Shown: piece after piece, positions 1 to 2,807 of the stretch
Layout: each line of letters begins with the position of its first letter
Numbering within the stretch: position 1 is the first letter of the stretch
NCBI GenBank assembly: GCA_002421985.1
Contig: DISF01000048.1
Location: 1 to 5,436, forward strand
DNA: 5,436 bases
Direction of reading: 5' to 3'
Source of the DNA: Roseovarius sp. UBA6217
GTDB lineage: Bacteria > Pseudomonadota > Alphaproteobacteria > Rhodobacterales > Rhodobacteraceae
Notes under the pieces: generated by a model
What the model saw: the letters and a program-made list of their open reading frames with translations, nothing else
Database searches by the model: none
Told to the model about the DNA's origin: nothing
Made by a program: the position numbers and the translations under genes

Positions 1-12
1 GAGGGCATATTC

Positions 13-234
13 ATGGCCGAGACGATCTTCGGTCAGACCCTCACGCTCTCGACCGGGCGCATCATCCCGACCCGCTGGGTCGGCGAACAGCATGTGAAGG
101 AAGACCTCGGCTTCATCCCGAGCTTCGCCGACTGGGTGAAGGCCATCCGGCCCGAACCCTGGATGGGCCGGACCGAGCGGATCGAGGCGCTGGTCGATCC
201 GCATCTCGCCTCGCCCGTGGTCGAGGTGAGCTGA
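13..234 (+). CDS. Hypothetical 73-aa protein, possibly the C-terminal part of a longer gene
   Basis: I do not recognise this protein. A GAGG at 1-4 lies 8 nt before the ATG at 13 and makes a plausible ribosome binding site, which is why I use this start. The frame is also open to the left edge of the window (residues EGIF precede the Met), so it could be the tail of a longer protein. The sequence has no membrane segment or signal peptide. It has a tryptophan- and proline-containing middle (FADWVKAIRPEPWMGR, about residues 38-53) and a short acidic end. The stop at 232-234 is one base before the ATG of the J-domain-like gene, so the two are almost certainly co-translated. The reading frame is well supported; the function is not. 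Confidence 0.6.
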   Translation: MAETIFGQTLTLSTGRIIPTRWVGEQHVKEDLGFIPSFADWVKAIRPEPWMGRTERIEALVDPHLASPVVEVS

Positions 235-235
235 C

Positions 236-433
236 ATGACCGATCCAGCCTATCAGCGCCTCGGTCTGTCGCCGACGGCATCGCCCCAGACAGTTCTGCG
301 CGCGGCGGTCCGAGCGCTGCACCCCGACACGCGCGCCGTGCGCAGCTTCCGGACGGCGCGCAAGCGCTTCTACCGGCAGATGCTCTGCGCGCACGCAGCG
401 CGTCAGGCAGCAGGCGATCCGCCATCCGGCTGA
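236..433 (+). CDS. Small J-domain-like protein (65 aa) with HPD motif
   Basis: The protein matches the J-domain pattern of DnaJ co-chaperones. A helix I-like start reads YQRLGLSPTAS (residues 6-16). A basic helix II follows (about 17-28). The HPD tripeptide that J-domains use to stimulate Hsp70 (DnaK) ATPase is at residues 29-31. A basic helix III-like stretch (RTARKRFYRQML, about 39-50) comes next. From the first Tyr to the HPD is about three residues shorter than in E. coli DnaJ, so helix II may lack almost one turn. There is no Gly/Phe linker, zinc-finger or substrate-binding domain, so this would be a stand-alone J-domain. The ATG at 236 is one base after the upstream stop, and GAGG at 223-226 serves as its Shine-Dalgarno. 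I infer that it directs host DnaK to a partner encoded on the element; the partner is unknown. Degeneracy beyond the HPD leaves some doubt. Confidence 0.72.
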   Translation: MTDPAYQRLGLSPTASPQTVLRAAVRALHPDTRAVRSFRTARKRFYRQMLCAHAARQAAGDPPSG

Positions 434-467
434 TCGCTCTGCCCCATCCCTTCATCCCAATCCAGTG

Positions 468-486
468 CCCGGCCCCAAGGCCCGGG
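468..486 (+). other. GC-rich stem-loop in the leader of the 510-1566 gene pair
   Basis: CCCGG at 468-472 pairs with CCGGG at 482-486. CC at 473-474 then pairs with GG at 479-480 around a CCAA tetraloop, leaving one bulged C at 481. TTTCTC follows immediately, and the AGGAGG Shine-Dalgarno of the next gene starts 12 nt further on. It could be a weak intrinsic terminator for the J-domain-like gene, with only three T residues in a row, or a leader element that affects translation of the next gene. It occupies most of what is interesting in the 76-nt gap 434-509, where I see no convincing promoter. Confidence 0.4.
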
Positions 487-509
487 TTTCTCAATCTCAG
501 GAGGTCCCC

Positions 510-929
510 ATGGCGGATTACTTCACCCATTTCTCATGCCTGATCGACGTCGGCAGCCCCGAAAAGGCCGCCCGCGCACTCGCGCTGTTTCATGACCTGC
601 GCGCCGCGGATCAGGACGCCGATGACCCGGAGGTCTCGGGTTTCACCCTCTTGCATCAGGACGCGACCGAAGGCAGCACCCTCTGGATCCATGACGACGA
701 CCACGGCGATGTCGACGCAGTCATCCGCTTCGTCTTGCGCCTGGCAGAAGACCTCGACCTCACCGGCCTCTGGGGGTTCCAATATGCCCTGACCTGCTCC
801 CGACCGCGCCTCGACGCCTTCGGCGGCGGCGCGCATGTCATCGATCTCGCCGCACGCAAATCCATCGGCTGGACGAGCACGCACGAATGGTTGGCCGCCG
901 CGCTGAACGGGGAGGACGCCGATGCCTGA
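510..929 (+). CDS. Acidic conserved hypothetical protein, 139 aa
   Basis: The start at 510 is set by a perfect AGGAGG at 499-504, 5 nt upstream; an in-frame GTG at 465 has no such site. From memory, similar proteins recur as hypotheticals on alphaproteobacterial accessory DNA, often beside homologues of the next gene, but I cannot give a function. The protein is strikingly acidic: I count 25 Asp/Glu against 9 Lys/Arg, with an HDDDHGD run at residues 61-67. Other distinctive segments are TLWI just before that run, GLWGFQYA around residues 86-93 and a glycine-rich FGGGAHVIDL at 104-113. There is no signal peptide or membrane segment, so it is probably cytoplasmic. The last 8 nt overlap the start of the 214-residue gene, which argues for coupled translation and a joint role. 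The charge would suit a DNA mimic or an antitoxin-like binder, but that is only a guess. Confidence 0.85.
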   Translation: MADYFTHFSCLIDVGSPEKAARALALFHDLRAADQDADDPEVSGFTLLHQDATEGSTLWIHDDDHGDVDAVIRFVLRLAEDLDLTGLWGFQYALTCSRPRLDAFGGGAHVIDLAARKSIGWTSTHEWLAAALNGEDADA

Positions 930-1566
930 GGTCATCTGTACCACCGTCTACCAGTTCCCCGAACTCTCGGAGGCCGCCAAGGAGAAGGCGCGCAGCTGGT
1001 ATCGCGAGCTTGGCCCCCACGATGACTGGTGGGACGCAGTCTACGAGGACTTCGAACGGGTTTGCGAAATCCTCGGCGTCCGGCTCAAAACCATCCCCGT
1101 GCGGTTGATGGGCGGAGGGACGCGGGCCAAGCCCTGCATCTGGTTTTCAGGGTTCTGGAGTCAGGGGGATGGGGCCTGTTTTGAAGCATACCTCAGCCAC
1201 GCCAAGGGCGCGACTGTGCGTATCCGTGACTATGCGCCCAAGGACGCGGCGCTGCACGGCATCGCCGACCGGCTGCAGGCCATCCAGCGGCGTAACTTCT
1301 ACCAGCTCGCTGCCGAGGTCAGCCACCGCGGTCGCTACTACCACGAATACTGCATGTCCGTGGACGTCACCCGCGACAGCCCGACCTGGCAACCGCCCAC
1401 CCAGGATGCCGAAGAGATTGTGACCGAGGCGATCCGCGATCTCGCCCGCTGGCTCTACCGCCAACTTGAGGCTGAATACGACCACCTGACCTCGGATGAG
1501 TCCGTTGAGGACGGCATCATCGCCAATGAATACACCTTCACCGAAGCAGGGCGGCGGTTCGGATGA
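922..1566 (+). CDS. Conserved hypothetical protein, 214 aa ('antitoxin of TA stability system' label in databases)
   Basis: GGAGG at 911-915 lies 6 nt before the ATG at 922, which overlaps the end of the upstream gene by 8 nt. From memory, homologues are widespread in proteobacterial mobile DNA and phages and are often named 'antitoxin of toxin-antitoxin stability system'. I see no DNA-binding motif or toxin partner here to justify that name. The N-terminal part is probably helical (about residues 14-52, with SEAAKEKARSWYREL). A very conserved-looking core follows, WFSGFWSQGDGACFEA at residues 74-89, rich in Gly and aromatic residues. After it come a His/Tyr/Arg-rich stretch (SHRGRYYHEY, roughly 134-143) and a helical C-terminal part (about 158-195) with many acidic residues. 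The Cys, His and Tyr residues could form a ligand site, but no known catalytic signature is evident. It reads as an intact soluble protein. The reading frame is certain, the function open. Confidence 0.88.
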   Translation: MPEVICTTVYQFPELSEAAKEKARSWYRELGPHDDWWDAVYEDFERVCEILGVRLKTIPVRLMGGGTRAKPCIWFSGFWSQGDGACFEAYLSHAKGATVRIRDYAPKDAALHGIADRLQAIQRRNFYQLAAEVSHRGRYYHEYCMSVDVTRDSPTWQPPTQDAEEIVTEAIRDLARWLYRQLEAEYDHLTSDESVEDGIIANEYTFTEAGRRFG

Positions 1567-1591
1567 CACATGGGCGGGCGCAACCCATCTC

Positions 1592-1620
1592 TTGCAGAAT
1601 ATCCAGAATGTATGTATATT
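1592..1620 (+). promoter_or_regulatory. Putative sigma-70-type promoter of the toxin-antitoxin operon
   Basis: TTGCAG at 1592-1597 and TATATT at 1615-1620 are separated by exactly 17 bp. The -10 box differs from TATAAT by one base; the -35 matches the TTG of TTGACA. The predicted start of transcription, around 1626-1628, gives a short leader that places GGAG (1631-1634) upstream of the ATG at 1644. The region is AT-rich compared with its GC-rich surroundings, as expected of a promoter. Confidence 0.6.
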
Positions 1621-1625
1621 CTGCA
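1593..1625 (+). promoter_or_regulatory. Perfect 10-bp inverted repeat overlapping the TA promoter (probable operator)
   Basis: TGCAGAATAT at 1593-1602 and its exact reverse complement ATATTCTGCA at 1616-1625 flank a 13-bp spacer. An additional CAGAAT half-site occurs inside the spacer at 1604-1609, nine bases after the one in the left arm. The repeat covers both the -35 and the -10 box. Phd/YefM-type antitoxins repress their own operons by binding such palindromes, so this is the natural autoregulatory site for the gene that follows. Binding is inferred; the symmetry is seen directly. Confidence 0.65.
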
Positions 1626-1639
1626 CAAATGGAGACCTC

Positions 1640-1653
1640 GATCATGCATGATC
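1640..1653 (+). repeat. 14-bp perfect palindrome spanning the antitoxin start codon
   Basis: GATCATGCATGATC is fully self-complementary, and the chosen ATG (1644-1646) lies just left of its centre. It is 15 bp downstream of the promoter palindrome. It may be a second operator site or may be chance; its position over the start codon makes it worth recording. Confidence 0.45.
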
Positions 1654-1898
1654 TTCCCGAGTTCAAGGCGGCCGACCTGACGCGGCACACAAGTGACCTG
1701 TTTGACGCGGCCATTCGGTCGCCGATCGCAATCACCAAACATCGCAAGCCGAAATTCGTGCTGATGAGCATGGATCAGTACCAGCAGCTCACCCGGGAGG
1801 CCACGCAGCAGGCTCATATGGTTGACGAGATGCCCGAGGATCTCAAGTCGCTGATGATAGAAGGGCTCGAGCGGGACTTGACGCAGGCGGATGACTAA
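1644..1898 (+). CDS. Phd/YefM-family type II antitoxin, 84 aa
   Basis: The middle of the protein is the typical Phd/YefM signature: an N-terminal TSDLFDAAIRSPIAITKH segment (residues 16-33), then KPKFVLMSMDQYQQL (35-49). In this family that part forms the DNA-binding dimer. The C-terminal 35 residues, acidic and probably disordered when alone, would wrap and neutralise the toxin. I choose the ATG at 1644 because GGAG at 1631-1634 is 9 nt upstream and the predicted transcript starts near 1627. An ATG at 1629 would add five residues (METSI) but would be nearly leaderless and has no Shine-Dalgarno. Still longer in-frame starts (1563, 1608) run through the operator and are unlikely. The gene ends 8 nt inside the toxin gene. 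It probably represses its own promoter through the inverted repeat at 1593-1625. The length is normal for the family. Confidence 0.88.
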   Translation: MHDLPEFKAADLTRHTSDLFDAAIRSPIAITKHRKPKFVLMSMDQYQQLTREATQQAHMVDEMPEDLKSLMIEGLERDLTQADD

Positions 1899-2307
1899 GC
1901 AGAGTGCTGGAGAGGTTTTCCGCTACCCGTTCCTGTGGAAACGCGAACAGATGGCGGGTGAGACCGAGGGCCGCAAGACGCGGCCTGTCTGTATCGCCGT
2001 CACTGTCGCCAAGTCCGATAGCGAGACCGTGGTGTTCATCCTGCTGATCACGACGCAGCCGCCCTTGGCCTCGCGCAAGTTTATCGAGGTGCCACAGATC
2101 GAGTCGCAGCGCGTAGGGTTGGAGACCCATGTTCGCAAATGGGTCATGCTGGACGAGATCAACACCGATATTCTGGAGCGGTCCTATGTCTGGGAGGACC
2201 GCACGCCCATCGGCACGTTCAGTTCCGTCTTCACATCCAAAATCCAGTCCAGCCTGATCGCGCTTGCCAGGTCGGGCGGGGCATCCGTTGTCGATCGGCT
2301 GAAGTAA
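1891..2307 (+). CDS. PemK/MazF-like toxin of the type II TA pair, 138 aa
   Basis: The protein starts with a short GEVFRYPFLW segment (residues 7-16) like the first strand of the PemK/MazF SH3-like fold. A basic GRKTRPV motif (27-33) then corresponds to the G..K.RP motif of that family. It continues with two hydrophobic strands, an LLITTQPP segment (51-58) in the place of the MazF 'ITS' loop, and WVMLDEIN (84-91). PemK/MazF proteins are ribosome-independent endoribonucleases that cut mRNA or tRNA, and they are inactivated by their antitoxin. Similarity to classical MazF is distant, and the region between 16 and 27 carries an insertion (KREQMAGETE), so the cleavage activity is inferred. It overlaps the antitoxin gene by 8 nt and has only a weak own Shine-Dalgarno, so translation probably depends on that of the antitoxin. 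This is the usual way of keeping the antitoxin in excess. No obvious terminator follows; the convergent minus-strand gene begins 28 nt later. Confidence 0.68.
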   Translation: MTKQSAGEVFRYPFLWKREQMAGETEGRKTRPVCIAVTVAKSDSETVVFILLITTQPPLASRKFIEVPQIESQRVGLETHVRKWVMLDEINTDILERSYVWEDRTPIGTFSSVFTSKIQSSLIALARSGGASVVDRLK

Positions 2308-2335
2308 TCTCGGTCACCGCAGGATCAGACCAGCT

Positions 2336-2632
2336 TCATTTGTTCCCATCAATCCACTTCGACATCAGCCCCTTGTCGCGGAAACACTCATCCGGCACGG
2401 CGCGGCGTTTGATCCGGGCGAGACGCTCGGCGAAGGCGACCTGTTTGGACGAGGGCAGGCTGTCCAGCGCAGTCGCGGGTGTGAGCTTGGCCTGCGCGTC
2501 GATCCAGGCGCTCAAGGATCGCCGATCTTGCTGAACCTCCCACGGCAGAAGCGTCTGGTTGCGCAGGGCCAGAGCGCGCGCATAGGCGATCTGCTTTGGC
2601 GTCGCGGGCAGGACGTAAGTGGTGCTTTCCAT
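2336..2632 (-). CDS. 98-aa protein of two tandem KQ...WID repeats, SOS-box controlled
   Basis: The start at 2632 is supported by GGGAG (complement of 2640-2644), 7 nt upstream. The protein consists of two copies of one motif, residues 13-45 and 63-95, aligned without gaps at an offset of exactly 50. The pattern is K-Q-[IV]-A-[YF]-A-x2-L-A, then P-x-E-x3-D, ending S-x-W-I-D; I count 13 identities over 33 positions. Each copy is probably a helical hairpin, so this looks like a small helical adaptor or nucleic-acid-binding protein. I remember similar 'KQIAYA...LPWEVQQDR..LS.WID' segments in alphaproteobacterial hypotheticals, but no function. It has no signal peptide or membrane span. The promoter carries an alphaproteobacterial LexA box, so expression is likely induced by DNA damage. 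It runs opposite to all other genes and converges on the toxin gene. Confidence 0.85.
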   Translation of the reverse strand: MESTTYVLPATPKQIAYARALALRNQTLLPWEVQQDRRSLSAWIDAQAKLTPATALDSLPSSKQVAFAERLARIKRRAVPDECFRDKGLMSKWIDGNK

Positions 2633-2660
2633 CGGGGATCTCCCTTCTTAGCTTGGTTTC

Positions 2661-2689
2661 AAAATAGAACATACCAGGAACAAAATCAA
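2661..2689 (-). promoter_or_regulatory. Putative promoter of the 98-aa minus-strand gene
   Basis: Read on the minus strand, TTGATT (complement of 2684-2689) and TATTTT (complement of 2661-2666) are spaced by exactly 17 bp. Each matches four of six consensus bases. Transcription would begin near 2654, leaving a leader of about 20 nt that contains the Shine-Dalgarno. The stretch 2650-2690 is AT-rich against a GC-rich background. An imperfect inverted repeat (GCTTGGTTT at 2651-2659 against AAATCAAGC at 2683-2691, one mismatch) brackets it. Confidence 0.55.
2667..2681 (-). promoter_or_regulatory. LexA-type SOS box GAAC-N7-GAAC (GTTC-N7-GTTC on the minus strand)
   Basis: GAAC at 2667-2670 and GAAC at 2678-2681 are separated by exactly seven bases. 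This is the direct-repeat LexA operator established for alphaproteobacteria such as Rhodobacter and Rhizobium, distinct from the CTG-N10-CAG of E. coli. It sits inside the 17-bp spacer between the -35 and -10 boxes of the minus-strand promoter, where repressor binding would block RNA polymerase. Reading through the GAAC and GTTC tetramers I noticed elsewhere in the window, I found no other pair with this spacing. Confidence 0.7.
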
Positions 2690-2740
2690 GCCACCTGCGG
2701 AAATCATGGGGTTTGAGAGGAAGAGGAGGGCCGGGGGATG

Positions 2741-2780
2741 TCAGGCCTGAGGGTGCCCGAAAGAGGGTGTCCGGGCCTGA
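2741..2780 (+). other. Two-part 40-nt hairpin in the leader of the methyltransferase-helicase gene
   Basis: The outer stem is TCAGGCC (2741-2747) with GGCCTGA (2774-2780), seven perfect pairs. An internal loop (TGA on the left, one G on the right) separates it from an inner stem of GGGTGCCC (2751-2758) with GGGTGTCC (2765-2772). In RNA these eight positions all pair if three G-U wobbles are allowed, closing a GAAAGA loop. No T-run follows, so it is not a typical terminator. It ends 27 nt before the start codon, just upstream of the GGAG Shine-Dalgarno. It could be a translational control element, a protein-binding leader, or, as DNA, a paired GGGTGYCCG direct repeat recognised by a protein. 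Confidence 0.5.
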
Positions 2781-2807
2781 TCCTGTTCCTCATTCCGGAG
2801 TTTCCCG

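Noticed and set aside
465..509. GTG start extending the acidic protein by 15 residues
   Set aside because: It would be translated through the GC-rich hairpin and the AGGAGG, and it has no ribosome binding site of its own.
33..530. 165-codon minus-strand frame across the first two small genes
   Set aside because: Low-complexity Arg/Ala/Ser-rich translation typical of a shadow frame. The plus strand has coupled genes with Shine-Dalgarno sites and a J-domain signature.
534..944. 136-codon minus-strand frame
   Set aside because: It mirrors the 139-aa plus-strand gene, which has a perfect AGGAGG and an overlapping downstream partner.
1570..1588. ATGGG / CCCAT stem as a terminator after the 214-aa gene
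   Set aside because: Only five pairs with a nine-base loop and no T-run; too weak to call.
1563..1643. Longer antitoxin starting at 1563, 1608 or 1629
   Set aside because: The first two lie upstream of the promoter's predicted start of transcription and encode the operator. 1629 would be almost leaderless, while 1644 has a GGAG site at good spacing.
2308..2335. Bidirectional terminator between the convergent toxin and repeat-protein genes
   Set aside because: The 28-nt gap shows no inverted repeat and no T-run on either strand.
2139..2534. 131-codon plus-strand frame across the toxin end and the minus-strand gene
   Set aside because: It starts inside the toxin gene and runs antisense to the duplicated KQ...WID protein. 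The two-repeat register shows that the minus strand is the coding one.
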